Assembly (NCBI RefSeq): GCF_001583415.1
Contig: NZ_CP014475.1
Location: 806,001-870,000, forward strand
Origin: Mycolicibacterium phlei
Lineage (GTDB): Bacteria > Actinomycetota > Actinomycetes > Mycobacteriales > Mycobacteriaceae
Direction of reading: 5' to 3'
DNA length: 64,000 nt
The translations under genes and the position numbers were made by a program. The notes beneath the pieces are model-generated. The model did not search any database. It was not told the origin of the DNA and saw nothing but the letters and a program-made list of their open reading frames with translations. Of this stretch, positions 50,985 to 60,614 are shown piece by piece (position 1 is the first letter of the stretch; every line of letters begins with the position of its first letter).

Positions 50985-52049
50985 ATGGGATCTGCCAACC
51001 ACATCGGCCGCGTCGCGGCACTCGCGGTGGCGCTGGGTGTCGGCGTCGCGGTCGCACAGCCCGGCCTGGCGGCAGCCGACGACACCGGCTCGGCGACCGA
51101 CGGCAGCACCCAATCGCAGTCGACGCCCGCCGACGACGGGTCGGTGACGGACACGGTCCCACCAGCCGAGCCGGAAGAGTCGGTCGAGCAGGACGAACCT
51201 GACGAGCCGGAGTCGGACGAGGCCGACCTGGACGAGTTGGACGAGTTCGAGCCCGAGGAGCCTGAGCTCGAGGAGCCGGAGGAACCCGAGGCGCCGAGCG
51301 AGCCGACGCTGGACCCGGTGCGCGTCAGGGACGCCGCGCGGCACGTCGTCGAGCCCGAGGTCGAGTCCGGGGTGGTGGTCGACGATGACGAACCGGCCGG
51401 GGACACCGGTGACGCCGTTGCCGAGGCCGTCGCCGAAGATGTCCCCGCCGCCGGTGCCGCGGCCCGCCGCGTGGACCCGCCGGTGGACTCCGTCGCACCC
51501 CTGGCAGTGGCGGTCGAGGAGCCGGTGATGGTCCCGATCCCGGCGCCGCCCAGCCCGGTGATGAGGCTGCTCGCCGTCCCGGCGGCGCTGTTCGCCGCGA
51601 CGGTCGACCTCGTCGTCACGTTCTTCGAACCGGTCGTCGGACCCGGCGCGCCGCTGGAGAACGCCCTGCTGTGGGGTGTGTTGGCCTGGACGCGCCGCCA
51701 GGTGAACGCCACGTTCGCCAACCGTGGCCCGGACATCGGCGCCGACGAGATCAGCCTCGAGGTCGCTGCGGGTGCGGGCCCGGTGTCGATCGGTGAGCTG
51801 CCCGCCACCGACGCCGACGGGGAGACCATCATCTACACGCTGCATCCCGACTACCTGCCCGCCAACGGCAGTGTGTCGATCGTCGGCAACGTCATCACCT
51901 ACACGCCGGACGAGGGTTTCGTCGGTGAGGACAACTTCCTGCTGTTCGCCCTCAACGGTGGCCTGGGCTTCCAGATCTACCATCCGATGGAGACCCCGTA
52001 CGACCGTGCGAGGGTGACGATCGCGGTGGCCGACGACGATCTGGACTAG
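50985..52049 (+). CDS. Acidic exported protein with a C-terminal cadherin-like/VCBS-type domain
   Basis: A 354-residue protein. A signal peptide ends near QPGLAAADD. Residues 40-115 are strongly acidic and low in complexity ([20 protein letters not shown]). A moderately hydrophobic segment lies near 188-215 ([23 protein letters not shown]). Residues 255-350 resemble cadherin-like or VCBS repeats ([32 protein letters not shown]). The ATG is preceded by GGACGGG. Such proteins may be surface-attached adhesins; a cell-wall sorting signal is not seen. Function unknown. Confidence 0.65.
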   Translation: MGSANHIGRVAALAVALGVGVAVAQPGLAAADDTGSATDGSTQSQSTPADDGSVTDTVPPAEPEESVEQDEPDEPESDEADLDELDEFEPEEPELEEPEEPEAPSEPTLDPVRVRDAARHVVEPEVESGVVVDDDEPAGDTGDAVAEAVAEDVPAAGAAARRVDPPVDSVAPLAVAVEEPVMVPIPAPPSPVMRLLAVPAALFAATVDLVVTFFEPVVGPGAPLENALLWGVLAWTRRQVNATFANRGPDIGADEISLEVAAGAGPVSIGELPATDADGETIIYTLHPDYLPANGSVSIVGNVITYTPDEGFVGEDNFLLFALNGGLGFQIYHPMETPYDRARVTIAVADDDLD

Positions 52050-52059
52050 ACCGGGGCGG

Positions 52060-52962
52060 TCACTTCTTGGATGCGGCCTTCTTGGCCGGTGTCTTCTTGG
52101 CCGCCTTCTTCGCAGGCGACTTCTTGGCCGGTGACTTGTCGGCGGACTTCTTCGCCGGTGCCTTCTTGGCCTCGCGGCGGGCCTTCACGCTGGCCTCCAG
52201 TTTGGCCAGCAGATCGGACACGTCCTCGGTCTCGTCGAGCTCCTGCGGCTGCTCCTCGGTGGTAAACGCTTCGCCGCCTTCGAGTTTCGCGGTGATCAGC
52301 TCCTTGAGCTGTTCCTGGTACTCATCGTGGTAGCGGTCCGGGTTGAAGTCGTCGGTCATCGAGTCGACCACCTGCGCGGCCATCTTCAGCTCGGCCGGCT
52401 TGATCTCGACTTCCTTGTCCAGCACCGGGAAATCGGGATCACGGATCTCGTCGGGCCACAGCAGCGTCTGCACCACCATCACGTCGCGCTTGCTGAAGTC
52501 CTGCACCCGCAGCGCCGCCAGCCGCGTCTTGTTGCGCAGCGCGAAGTGCACGATCGCGACCCGGTCGGTCTCCTTGAGCGTCTTGGTCAGCAGCACATAG
52601 GATTTCGTGGACTTACCCTCGGGCTCGAGGAAATAGCTGCGGTCGTACAGCATCGGGTCGATGTCGCTGGCCGGGACGAACTCCAGCACCTCGATCTCGC
52701 GGCTGCGTTCCTCGGGCAGTGAGGCGATGTCCTCGTCGGTGATGATCACCGTCTGGCCGTCGTCGGATTCGAAGGCCTTGGCGATGTCGCGGTACTCGAC
52801 CTCCTCACCGCAGACCTCGCACACGCGTTTGTAGCGGATGCGTCCGTTGTCCTTCGCGTGCACCTGGTGGAACTTGACGTCATGGTCCTGCTGCGCGCTG
52901 TAGACCTTGACCGGCACGTTCACCAGGCCGAACGCGATCGAACCCTTCCATATGGAACGCAT
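52060..52962 (-). CDS. mku: Ku, DNA-end-binding protein of NHEJ
   Basis: A 300-residue bacterial Ku. The core (residues 1-250) starts [22 protein letters not shown] and includes the [12 protein letters not shown] motif and [14 protein letters not shown]. The tail of about 40 residues is a run of KK/APAKK repeats, the DNA-threading extension known from mycobacterial Ku. It recruits LigD, encoded about 9 kb away at 61955. The ATG overlaps the fructokinase stop (ATGA), so at least part of its expression may come from the polyol dehydrogenase operon. Confidence 0.95.
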   Translation of the reverse strand: MRSIWKGSIAFGLVNVPVKVYSAQQDHDVKFHQVHAKDNGRIRYKRVCEVCGEEVEYRDIAKAFESDDGQTVIITDEDIASLPEERSREIEVLEFVPASDIDPMLYDRSYFLEPEGKSTKSYVLLTKTLKETDRVAIVHFALRNKTRLAALRVQDFSKRDVMVVQTLLWPDEIRDPDFPVLDKEVEIKPAELKMAAQVVDSMTDDFNPDRYHDEYQEQLKELITAKLEGGEAFTTEEQPQELDETEDVSDLLAKLEASVKARREAKKAPAKKSADKSPAKKSPAKKAAKKTPAKKAASKK

Positions 52963-53906
52963 CAGCCCAGTATGGCCGATTTGAGCGCCTCATCGCGGGT
53001 TGTGCGGTCAGGGAGTTGAGCGCCGGCTTTCGCGACCGTCAGCGCCGACGACATCGCGGCGGTGCGGATCACGTCCGTCAGTGTCTCGATGCTGATCCGG
53101 GCCAGGTCGCGGCGACGGTCGGCGCCCAGCAGGTTCAGCGTCCACAGCGCGTCGATCAGCCCGGTCATGAACGCGTCGCCGGCGCCGACGGTGTCGACGA
53201 CGTCCACCGGGAACGCCGGCACCCGCACCTCACCCGCCGCGCACACCGCGAACGCGCCCCGGCCGCCCATCGTCACCGCCACGATCGACGGGCCCAGCGA
53301 CAGCCACGTGCGCGCGATGTCCTCGGGGGAGCGGTCGGCGTCGATCCAGCGCATGTCCTCGTCGCTGGCCTTGACCACATCGGCGCGTTCGATGAGCCGG
53401 TCGATGCGCCCGCGCACCGAGTCGTCGTCGGTGATCAGCGCGGGGCGCACGTTGGGGTCGAACGTCACCGTCGCCGACGTCCGGTACGTGTCCACCAGCG
53501 CGGCGGCGGCGCGGCAGCCCGGTTCCAGTGCGGTGGCGATCGATCCGCTGTGCACGACGAGCGGTGGCCGCACCTCCGGGGTGCCCGACAGCTGCCAGTC
53601 GATGTCGAACTCGTAGCGCGCCGAACCGTGTTCGTCGAGCATCGCCCGTGCGGTCGGTGTCCGCGCCGCGGTGGTGCTGCCGGCGACCAGTCGCGCCCCG
53701 GAGGCCTTGACGTAGTCGGCGATCCGCCGCCCGCGGGCGTCGGTGCCGATGTGGGTGAGGAAGTCGACGTCGCGGCCCAGCCGGGCCAGCCCGACCGCGA
53801 CGTTGAGCGGGCTGCCACCGACGTACTCGGTGCCGCCGTCGCCGTCGACCTCGCCTGCGCGCTCGACGATGTCGATCAGCGCCTCCCCGATCACCAGTGC
53901 CCTCAT
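52962..53906 (-). CDS. PfkB-family carbohydrate kinase (fructokinase-like)
   Basis: A 314-residue ribokinase-fold sugar kinase: LVIGEALIDIVER at the N-terminus, GGSPLNVAVGLARLG, and the PfkB signature DTVGAGDAFMTGL with the catalytic Asp. The ATG overlaps the stop of the mannitol dehydrogenase gene (ATGA). Fructose is the product of both polyol dehydrogenases upstream, so fructokinase is the natural reading. It is the second of three coupled genes before mku. Confidence 0.85.
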   Translation of the reverse strand: MRALVIGEALIDIVERAGEVDGDGGTEYVGGSPLNVAVGLARLGRDVDFLTHIGTDARGRRIADYVKASGARLVAGSTTAARTPTARAMLDEHGSARYEFDIDWQLSGTPEVRPPLVVHSGSIATALEPGCRAAAALVDTYRTSATVTFDPNVRPALITDDDSVRGRIDRLIERADVVKASDEDMRWIDADRSPEDIARTWLSLGPSIVAVTMGGRGAFAVCAAGEVRVPAFPVDVVDTVGAGDAFMTGLIDALWTLNLLGADRRRDLARISIETLTDVIRTAAMSSALTVAKAGAQLPDRTTRDEALKSAILG

Positions 53907-55279
53907 CAGCGCAACGCCTCCAGGGTGGCGCGCGCGCCGTCGCGGTGCAGCGAGTCCAGCGCCCACAGGTAATCCCGCACGAACCGCTCGTGTTGCGCGA
54001 GATCGCCGAACAGCGCAGTGTTCTCGATGAACGCGGTCGGGTGCGCACGCTGGCTGCGGGCCAGCGGCACCAGGGTGTCGGCCAGCGAGTCCTGCACGTC
54101 GATCGGCTCGCCCTGCTCGTCGACGCCCTCGGCGTAGCGGGCCCAGCTGGCCACCACCGCGGCCGAACACCGAATCGGCGCACCGGTTTTCAGGTTCTCC
54201 CGGATCACCGGCAGCAGCCACTTCGGGATCCGGTCCGAGGATCCGAAACACAACCGCGCGATGGTGTCCTTCACGCCCGGATTGGCGAACCGCTCGATGA
54301 GGGTGCGCTTGTAGTCGGGCAGGTCGATGCCCGGCACCGGCTTGAGCGTGGGGGTCGCCTCGTCGTCCATGTAGGCCAACAGGAAGTCGGCGAACAGCGG
54401 ATCCGATGCCGCGTCGTGCACCAGTCGGTAGCCGGCCAGGCAGGCGAAGTAGCACAGCGCCTGGTGGCCGGCGTTGAGCAGTCGCAGCTTCATCAGCTCG
54501 TAGGGGGTGACATCGTCGACCAGCAGCACCCCCGCCTGCTCCAGCGGCGGGCGCCCGGCGCTGAAGGTGTCCTCCAGCACCCAGGAGGTGAACGGTTCGG
54601 CCACCACCGGCCACCGGTCCTCGACACCGAATTCGGTTGCCACGACCTCGATCACCTCGGGTGTGGTGACCGGCGTGATGCGGTCGACCATCGAGTTCGG
54701 GAACCGGGTGTGGCTGCTGATCCACTCGCCGAGGCCCGGGTGCCTGTGCTCGGCGTAGGTGGTGAACGCGTGGCGGGCGACCTCGCCGTTGCCCTCGATG
54801 TTGTCGCAGGACACGATCGTCGGTGAGCCGAGGCCGCGGTCGCGGCGGCGGGCCAGCGCGTCGGCCACCAGCCCGAAGACGTTCACCTCGGGCAGGTTGT
54901 CGAGGGTGTAGCCGCCCTCGGTGATGGTCAGCGAGATGATCCGGGTGTCCGGCGCGGCGAGCAGTTCGACGACGGACTCGGGATCGTCGGGGGCGTAGCG
55001 GTAGTCGACGATCGAGCCGATCACCTTGGCCTCGCGGGTGCCGTCGGGCTTCTCCAGCAGCAGCGTGTACCGGCAGTCCTGGGCGGCCATCACCTCGGCC
55101 ATCCGGCGGTCGGCGGGCATCACCCCGACACCGCAGATACCCCAGTCGCGGGCCAGGCCCATCTCCAGCAGCCGGTCGATATACATCGCCTGGTGTGCGC
55201 GGTGAAAGCCGCCGACACCGAAATGCACGATCCCGATTGAGATTTCGGACCGGTCGTAGCCGGGGGTCGCGAGCGTCAT
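53906..55279 (-). CDS. Mannitol 2-dehydrogenase family enzyme
   Basis: A 457-residue long-chain polyol dehydrogenase. FGVGGFHRAHQAMYID is the Rossmann opening, NSMVDRITP the central motif, and KLRLLNAGH supplies the catalytic K-x4-N-x2-H pattern. It oxidises D-mannitol (or D-arabitol) to fructose (or xylulose) with NAD. Its ATG overlaps the stop of the zinc dehydrogenase (4 bases). The cluster with ABC transporter and fructokinase supports mannitol as substrate. Confidence 0.88.
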   Translation of the reverse strand: MTLATPGYDRSEISIGIVHFGVGGFHRAHQAMYIDRLLEMGLARDWGICGVGVMPADRRMAEVMAAQDCRYTLLLEKPDGTREAKVIGSIVDYRYAPDDPESVVELLAAPDTRIISLTITEGGYTLDNLPEVNVFGLVADALARRRDRGLGSPTIVSCDNIEGNGEVARHAFTTYAEHRHPGLGEWISSHTRFPNSMVDRITPVTTPEVIEVVATEFGVEDRWPVVAEPFTSWVLEDTFSAGRPPLEQAGVLLVDDVTPYELMKLRLLNAGHQALCYFACLAGYRLVHDAASDPLFADFLLAYMDDEATPTLKPVPGIDLPDYKRTLIERFANPGVKDTIARLCFGSSDRIPKWLLPVIRENLKTGAPIRCSAAVVASWARYAEGVDEQGEPIDVQDSLADTLVPLARSQRAHPTAFIENTALFGDLAQHERFVRDYLWALDSLHRDGARATLEALR

Positions 55280-56304
55280 GACACCGTCACCACGCTCTTG
55301 ACGCTACCCGGTGTGCGATCGGAGTCCAGCGCCTCGGCGGTGCGCTCCAGCGGGAACCGCGCGGTCACCATCGCGTCGAGGTCGACCCGGCCGGACTCGA
55401 CCAGTTCGATCGCCGTCGGCCATGTGTCGGCGTACCGGAACACCCCGGTCAGCACCAGTTCCCGGTTCTGGATCACCTGCACCGGCAGTTCCATTGTCTC
55501 CGCGCCCAGCCCGACCAGCACGACGTTGCCCGCCGGCCGCACCGCGCGGATCCCGTCGGTGATCGCCGACGGCGCCCCGGAGGCGTCGATGAACGCGTCG
55601 ACCCCCAGGTCCGGCAGCGGGCCCGCGGTCGGATCGAGCACCTCGGTCGCGCCGAACGAGCGGGCCTGGGTGCGGCGGGCCTCGACCGGATCGGTGACGA
55701 CGATGTCGGTCGCCCCGTACGCGCGCGCCACCTGGGCCAGCACGATGCCGATCGGCCCCGCACCGGCGATCAGCACCCGGGAGCCCTCGCCGATCCCCGC
55801 CTTGCGCGTCGCCGCGATGCCCACCGACAGCGGTTCGCACAGCGCCGCGGCGTCGTCGGACATCGAGTCCGGCACCGGGTGCGCGAACTGCGCGCCGATC
55901 GTGACGTAGTCGCACAGCGCGCCGTCGACCGGCGGTGTCCCGTAGAACCGCATGTGCGGGCACAGGTTGTAGTGGCCGCGGCGGGTCTCGGCGGAGTCCG
56001 GGTCGGGGCGCTGCGGCTCGATCGACACCCGCTGACCGATCCGCGAGCGGTCCACCCCCTCGCCGACGTCGACGATGGTGCCCGCGGCCTCGTGGCCGAG
56101 CACCAGGGGGGCCTCGACGACGAACTCGCCGATCCGGCCGTGCCGGTAGTAGTGGGTGTCCGATCCGCACACCCCCACCGCGGACACCCGGATCAGCACG
56201 TCGCCGGGGTCGGGGCGGGGGACCGGCCGTTCCTGCAGTTCGATGCGTCCGGGTTCGAGGAGGACGGCGGCCCGCATTCGCGAAGAAGGTGTTGTGTGCG
56301 TCAC
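55276..56304 (-). CDS. Zinc-dependent sorbitol/xylitol-type dehydrogenase
   Basis: A 342-residue medium-chain dehydrogenase. The catalytic zinc ligands are the Cys of VGVCGSDTHYY, His and Glu of LGHEAAGTI. The structural-zinc lobe is degenerate (RGHYNLCPHMRFYG), as in sorbitol dehydrogenases. The Rossmann motif is GAGPIGIVLAQVA. The start is GTG 56304: a TAGCAT hexamer lies 6 bases before it, giving a leaderless transcript. An ATG at 56277 is an alternative. It would oxidise sorbitol or xylitol at C2. Confidence 0.86.
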   Translation of the reverse strand: MTHTTPSSRMRAAVLLEPGRIELQERPVPRPDPGDVLIRVSAVGVCGSDTHYYRHGRIGEFVVEAPLVLGHEAAGTIVDVGEGVDRSRIGQRVSIEPQRPDPDSAETRRGHYNLCPHMRFYGTPPVDGALCDYVTIGAQFAHPVPDSMSDDAAALCEPLSVGIAATRKAGIGEGSRVLIAGAGPIGIVLAQVARAYGATDIVVTDPVEARRTQARSFGATEVLDPTAGPLPDLGVDAFIDASGAPSAITDGIRAVRPAGNVVLVGLGAETMELPVQVIQNRELVLTGVFRYADTWPTAIELVESGRVDLDAMVTARFPLERTAEALDSDRTPGSVKSVVTVS

Positions 56305-56310
56305 ACCCCC

Positions 56311-56329
56311 ATGCTAGCGTCATGAGCAT
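56311..56329. promoter_or_regulatory. Putative polyol-regulator operator 1, over the dehydrogenase promoter
   Basis: ATGCT-N9-AGCAT overlaps the TAGCAT -10 hexamer (minus strand, 56311-56316) of the dehydrogenase operon. The GAGCA half site recurs in operator 2. Confidence 0.45.
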
Positions 56330-56342
56330 CTACTCGCACCCC

Positions 56343-56356
56343 TGAGCAAATGCTCA
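56343..56356. promoter_or_regulatory. Putative polyol-regulator operator 2
   Basis: TGAGCA-AA-TGCTCA, perfect 6-base arms, 24 bases before the SorC/DeoR regulator's GTG. It is the best palindrome in the divergent region and likely the main site of the regulator. Confidence 0.55.
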
Positions 56357-56379
56357 CGCATGAAAAGGTGGCAGGGTCA

Positions 56380-57378
56380 GTGACACGGTCTGGGGCACGT
56401 TCTGGGACAGGGGCCGACGGCGGCGCCCGCGAGGACATCCGGCTCGCGCTGCGAGCGGCGACGATGTACTACCTCGACGGCCTGACCCAGGCCGAGATCG
56501 CGGGCCGGCTCGGCGTCTCCCGGCCCACCGCCGGCCGGCTGGTCGCCCGCGCCAAGGCCAGGGGGCTGGTGCGCATCGAGGTCGCGATCCCGCCCGACCT
56601 CACCGACGATCTGCACGCCGAGGAGGAGCGCGAGCTCGAGCGCCGGTTCGGCCTAACCGAGGCGGTGATCGCCGGGCACGGCGCCGACGACTCCGCGCGG
56701 CCGTCGTCGTTCGCGCCGGTGGGCCGCGCCGCGGCCGCGCTGCTGATGCGCCGGCTGTCGGCCGACGACGTCCTCGGTTTCACCTGGGGCCCCGAGCAGG
56801 TCGCGGTCGCCAACGCGTTGCCCCCCGGGGTGGCCAGCTGCCGCGCGGTGGTCCAGCTCGACGGCGCCATGTCGACCGCCGCCTACCAGACCGGCACCGA
56901 GCAGATCCTGTCCCGCTGCGCCGACACGCTGCGCGCCGCGACGCTACGTTTACCCGCGCCGCTGTATGCCGATCCCTCGACCGTGGCGTCGATGCGCAGC
57001 GACTCGATCATCTCGCGCACCCTGGAGGCCGGCAGGCGCGCCGACATGATGCTGTTCGGCGTCGGCGCGGTCTCGACGTCCACCACCCTGTTCGAGGGCA
57101 GCTTCATCGACACCCGGATGCTCGACGAACTCGTCGCGCTCGGCGCCGTCGGCGAGATCGGCGGCCGGTTCTTCGACGCGCACGGCGCGCCCGTGGCCAC
57201 CGAACTGCAGGAGCGGGCGGTGTCGGTGCCGCTGGAGGACATCCGCAACTGCGAGAAGTCGCTGCTGATCTCCAGCGGCGCCGCCAAGTATCAGGCCACC
57301 CTCGGCGCCCTGCGGGGCAAGCTCGCCAAGCTGCTGGTGTGCGACATCGACTGTGCCCGTTGGCTCTTGGCTCAGTAG
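56380..57378 (+). CDS. SorC/DeoR-family sugar-responsive transcriptional regulator
   Basis: A 332-residue regulator. HTH: YYLDGLTQAEIAGRLGVSRPTAGRLVARAKARGLV. The rest is the sugar-phosphate-binding domain of the SorC family (GFTWGPEQVAVANAL, LFGVGAVSTSTTLFEGSF, LISSGAAKYQATLGALRG). The start is GTG 56380, behind AAGGTGG at 8 bases. An in-frame ATG at 56350 would lie inside the operator palindrome. It heads the ABC transporter operon and stands opposite the dehydrogenase operon, so it probably controls both. Confidence 0.87.
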   Translation: MTRSGARSGTGADGGAREDIRLALRAATMYYLDGLTQAEIAGRLGVSRPTAGRLVARAKARGLVRIEVAIPPDLTDDLHAEEERELERRFGLTEAVIAGHGADDSARPSSFAPVGRAAAALLMRRLSADDVLGFTWGPEQVAVANALPPGVASCRAVVQLDGAMSTAAYQTGTEQILSRCADTLRAATLRLPAPLYADPSTVASMRSDSIISRTLEAGRRADMMLFGVGAVSTSTTLFEGSFIDTRMLDELVALGAVGEIGGRFFDAHGAPVATELQERAVSVPLEDIRNCEKSLLISSGAAKYQATLGALRGKLAKLLVCDIDCARWLLAQ

Positions 57379-57406
57379 GGATTGGACCGATGAGAGGTGA
57401 GATGAA

Positions 57407-58765
57407 GTGAACGCGCTACGGAGATGGGCCGCAGGTCTGGCCGCGGCGGGGCTGACACTGACCGCCGGCTGCTCGGGCGCGGGTAGCCTCGGGGCCTCCG
57501 AGGACCAGGTCACGATCGCCATGGTGTCGAACTCCCAGATGACCGACGCCCGGCAGTTGTCGGCGGAGTTCGAGAAGGACAACCCGGGCACCAAGCTGAG
57601 GTTCATCACGCTGTCGGAGAACCAGGCCCGCGCCAAGATCACCATGTCGACGGCGATGGGCGGCAGCGAGTTCGACGTCGTGATGATCAGCAACTACGAG
57701 ACCCCGCAGTGGGCCAAGGACGGCTGGCTGGTCAACCTCTCCGACTACATGGCCGCCACCCCCGGATACGACGAGGACGACTTCATCCCGTCGCTGCGCG
57801 AGTCGCTGTCCTACGAGGGCGACATGTACGCGGTGCCGTTCTACGGCGAGTCGTCGTTTCTGATGTACCGCAAGGATCTCTTCGAACAGGCCGGCATCGC
57901 CGTGGACCCGTCCCCGGACTACCAGCCCACCTGGCAGGAGGTCGCCGGCTGGGCCGACACGCTCAAGACGCCCAACCGGGCCGGCATCTGCCTGCGCGGC
58001 AAGCCCGGCTGGGGTGAGGTGCTCGCCCCGCTGGACACCGTGATCAACACCTTCGGCGGCCGCTGGTTCGACGAGAACTGGAACGCGCAGCTGACCAGCC
58101 CCGAGGTGCGCAAGGCCGTCAACTTCTACGTCGACCTGGTCAACCGCTCCGGTGAACTGGGCGCGGCGGCAACGGGATTCCAGGAGTGCGCCAACCTGTT
58201 CGGTCAGGGCCAGACCGCGATGTGGTACGACGCCACCTCGGCGGTGTCGGTGCTCGAGGACCCCAAGGAGTACCCCGACCTGGTCGGCAAGATCGGCTAC
58301 CTGCCCGCCCCGATCGTCGAGAAGCCGGACTCCGGCTGGCTGTACACCTGGGCGCTGGGCATCCCGAAAGCCGCCAAGAACCCCGACGGCGCATGGAAGT
58401 TCATCTCCTGGATGACCAGCAAGGACTACATGAAGCTGGTCGGCGAGAAGCTGGGCTGGGCGCGGGTGCCACCGGGCAGTCGGGTGTCGACCTACACCGA
58501 ACTGCCCGAGTACGAGAAGATCTCGCAGTCCTACGGGCCGCTGACCCTGCGCTCGATCGAGAACGCCACCCCCAACGAGCCCACCGTGCAACCGGTGCCC
58601 TACACCGGGATCCAGTTCGTCGGCATCCCCGAGTTCCAGGACCTCGGCACCCGGGTGAGCCAGCAGATCAGCGCCGCCATCGCCGGCCAGAAGTCGGTGG
58701 ACGACGCACTCGAACAGGCCCAGCAGTACGCCGAGGTCGTCGGCCGCACCTATCAGGAGAAGTGA
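57407..58765 (+). CDS. Sugar/polyol ABC transporter, substrate-binding lipoprotein
   Basis: A 452-residue extracellular binding protein of the family-1 (MalE-like) type. The signal ends with the lipobox LTAGC, Cys22. SAEFEKDNPGTKLRF, GGSEFDVVMISNYETPQWA, AVPFYGESSFLMYRKD and WLYTWALGIPKAAKNPDGA are typical of the fold. The GTG start follows GAGGTGAG. The gene is followed by two permeases and an ATPase. The neighbouring dehydrogenases suggest mannitol/sorbitol as ligand, as in the SmoE system of Rhodobacter. Confidence 0.88.
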   Translation: MNALRRWAAGLAAAGLTLTAGCSGAGSLGASEDQVTIAMVSNSQMTDARQLSAEFEKDNPGTKLRFITLSENQARAKITMSTAMGGSEFDVVMISNYETPQWAKDGWLVNLSDYMAATPGYDEDDFIPSLRESLSYEGDMYAVPFYGESSFLMYRKDLFEQAGIAVDPSPDYQPTWQEVAGWADTLKTPNRAGICLRGKPGWGEVLAPLDTVINTFGGRWFDENWNAQLTSPEVRKAVNFYVDLVNRSGELGAAATGFQECANLFGQGQTAMWYDATSAVSVLEDPKEYPDLVGKIGYLPAPIVEKPDSGWLYTWALGIPKAAKNPDGAWKFISWMTSKDYMKLVGEKLGWARVPPGSRVSTYTELPEYEKISQSYGPLTLRSIENATPNEPTVQPVPYTGIQFVGIPEFQDLGTRVSQQISAAIAGQKSVDDALEQAQQYAEVVGRTYQEK

Positions 58766-59733
58766 TGACCGCAACCGCTGAGATCGACGTCGCCGATCCC
58801 GACGTCGCAGAACGGGTCCGCCGGATCCGGGAGTCGCAGGGCGCGGGGGTCAGCCGCGCCGAGGGCTGGCGGCGACGCGGCCCGTTGCTGCCCGCCCTGA
58901 TCTTCATGATCGTGGTCACCCAGGTGCCGTTCTTGTTCACCCTCTACTACTCGACCCTGTCGTGGAACCTGGTGCGGCCCGGGTCGCGGGAGTTCGTCGG
59001 GCTGCAGAACTACGTCACCGTGGCCAAGGACAGCCAGTTCTGGTCGGTGGCATGGCACACCGTGGTCCTGATCGTCGCGGTGGTGCTGGTCTCGGCGTTC
59101 CTCGGGCTGCTGCTCGCGCTGCTGCTGGACCGGGCCTTCCTCGGCCGCGGCGTCGTGCGCACGCTGCTGATCACCCCGTTCCTCGTCACACCCGTTGCGG
59201 GAGCGCTGATCTGGAAGACCACCATCCTGGACCCGAACAACGGCATCCTGAACTGGGCGCTGTCGCTGGTCGGCATCGACCGGGTCGACTGGATCGGCCA
59301 GTACCCGCTGACCATGGTGATCGTGGTGCTGGTCTGGCAGTGGACCCCGTTCATGATGCTGCTGATCCTCGCCGGCCTCCAGTCGATGCCACGCGACATC
59401 CTGGAGGCCGGCCGAGTCGACGGTGCGGGAGCGCTGCAGCTCTTCCGGGAGCTGACACTGCCGCACCTTCGGCGCTTCATCGAACTGGGCGTCGTGCTCG
59501 GCGCGGTGTATCTGGTCAACACCTTCGACACCATCTACATGATGACCCAGGGCGGGCCCGGCATCGCCAGCGCGAACCTGCCGTTCTACATCTACCAGCG
59601 CGCCTTCCTGGGCTTCGACATGGGCCAGGCGGCGGCCATGGGCGTGGTCGTGGTGGTCTTCACGATCATCATCGCCAGCTTCGCCCTGCGCCTGATCTTC
59701 AAATCGTTCTCCGGCAAGGAAGAGGCGGCCTGA
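58765..59733 (+). CDS. Sugar/polyol ABC transporter permease (MalF-like)
   Basis: A 322-residue membrane protein with six helices, the first at PLLPALIFMIVVTQVPFLFTLYY. The cytoplasmic EAA loop is EAGRVDGAGALQLFRELTLPHL, which contacts the ATPase. ATG overlaps the binding-protein stop (TGATG). Its partner is the next gene. A 40-residue charged N-terminal tail precedes the first helix. Confidence 0.9.
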   Translation: MTATAEIDVADPDVAERVRRIRESQGAGVSRAEGWRRRGPLLPALIFMIVVTQVPFLFTLYYSTLSWNLVRPGSREFVGLQNYVTVAKDSQFWSVAWHTVVLIVAVVLVSAFLGLLLALLLDRAFLGRGVVRTLLITPFLVTPVAGALIWKTTILDPNNGILNWALSLVGIDRVDWIGQYPLTMVIVVLVWQWTPFMMLLILAGLQSMPRDILEAGRVDGAGALQLFRELTLPHLRRFIELGVVLGAVYLVNTFDTIYMMTQGGPGIASANLPFYIYQRAFLGFDMGQAAAMGVVVVVFTIIIASFALRLIFKSFSGKEEAA

Positions 59734-60602
59734 TGACCACGACAGCCGAAAGAACAACGACGACAACCGAACCCGAGATCAAGCGGAAGAAGAAGTCGCG
59801 CGCCTTCAGCCCGTGGGGCGTGGTGGCCTGGATCGCCGGGCTGGCGTTCTTCTTCCCGGTGTTCTGGATGGTGCTGACGTCGTTCAAACGGGAGGCCGAC
59901 GCGGCGTCCACCCCGCCGAAACTGTTCTTCACCCCGACGCTGGACCAGTACGGCGAGGTGTTCAACCAGGGCATCGGCCCGGCGATGCTGAACTCGCTGT
60001 TCGCGACCGGCATCTCGACGCTGCTGGTGCTGCTGCTCGGGGTGCCCGCGGCGTTCGCACTGTCGCTGCGGCCGGTGCGCAAGACCCAGGACGCGCTGTT
60101 CTTCTTCATGAGCACCAAGATGCTGCCGATCGTCGCGGCCATCCTGCCGCTGTACGTGATCGTGTCGAATATCGGCCTGCTGGACAACATCTGGGCGCTC
60201 GTCGTGCTCTACACGGCGATGAACCTGCCGATCGCGGTGTGGATGATGCGCTCCTTCTTCCTGGAGGTGCCCGCCGAACTGCTCGAGGCCGCCAGCCTCG
60301 ACGGCGCCAGCCTGTGGCGCGCGGTGCGCGAGGTGATCCTGCCGCTGGTCTCACCCGGGATCGCGGCGACGGCGTTGATCTGCGTGATCTTCGCCTGGAA
60401 CGAGTTCTTCTTCGCGGTCAACCTGACCGCGGTCAACGCCCAGACCATGCCGGTCTACCTCGTCGGCTTCATCGCCGGCGAGGGGCAGTACTGGGCGGTG
60501 CTGTCGGCGGCGGCCACCATGGCCGCGCTGCCGGTGATCCTGTGCGGATGGTTCGCCCAGAACAAGCTCGTCCGCGGTCTGTCCTTCGGCGCAATCAAGT
60601 AG
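59733..60602 (+). CDS. Sugar/polyol ABC transporter permease (MalG-like)
   Basis: A 289-residue six-helix permease. WGVVAWIAGLAFFFPVFWMVLTSFK starts the membrane domain and the EAA loop reads EAASLDGASLWRAVREVILPLV. The N-terminus is Thr- and Lys-rich (KRKKKSRAF). ATG overlaps the stop of the first permease. With that permease it forms the heterodimeric channel. Confidence 0.9.
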   Translation: MTTTAERTTTTTEPEIKRKKKSRAFSPWGVVAWIAGLAFFFPVFWMVLTSFKREADAASTPPKLFFTPTLDQYGEVFNQGIGPAMLNSLFATGISTLLVLLLGVPAAFALSLRPVRKTQDALFFFMSTKMLPIVAAILPLYVIVSNIGLLDNIWALVVLYTAMNLPIAVWMMRSFFLEVPAELLEAASLDGASLWRAVREVILPLVSPGIAATALICVIFAWNEFFFAVNLTAVNAQTMPVYLVGFIAGEGQYWAVLSAAATMAALPVILCGWFAQNKLVRGLSFGAIK

Positions 60603-60614
60603 AGGAGCCCCTCA

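Noticed and set aside
56350-56379. ATG 56350 as start of the SorC/DeoR regulator
   Set aside because: It lies inside the operator palindrome without a ribosome site, whereas GTG 56380 has AAGGTGG 8 bases upstream.
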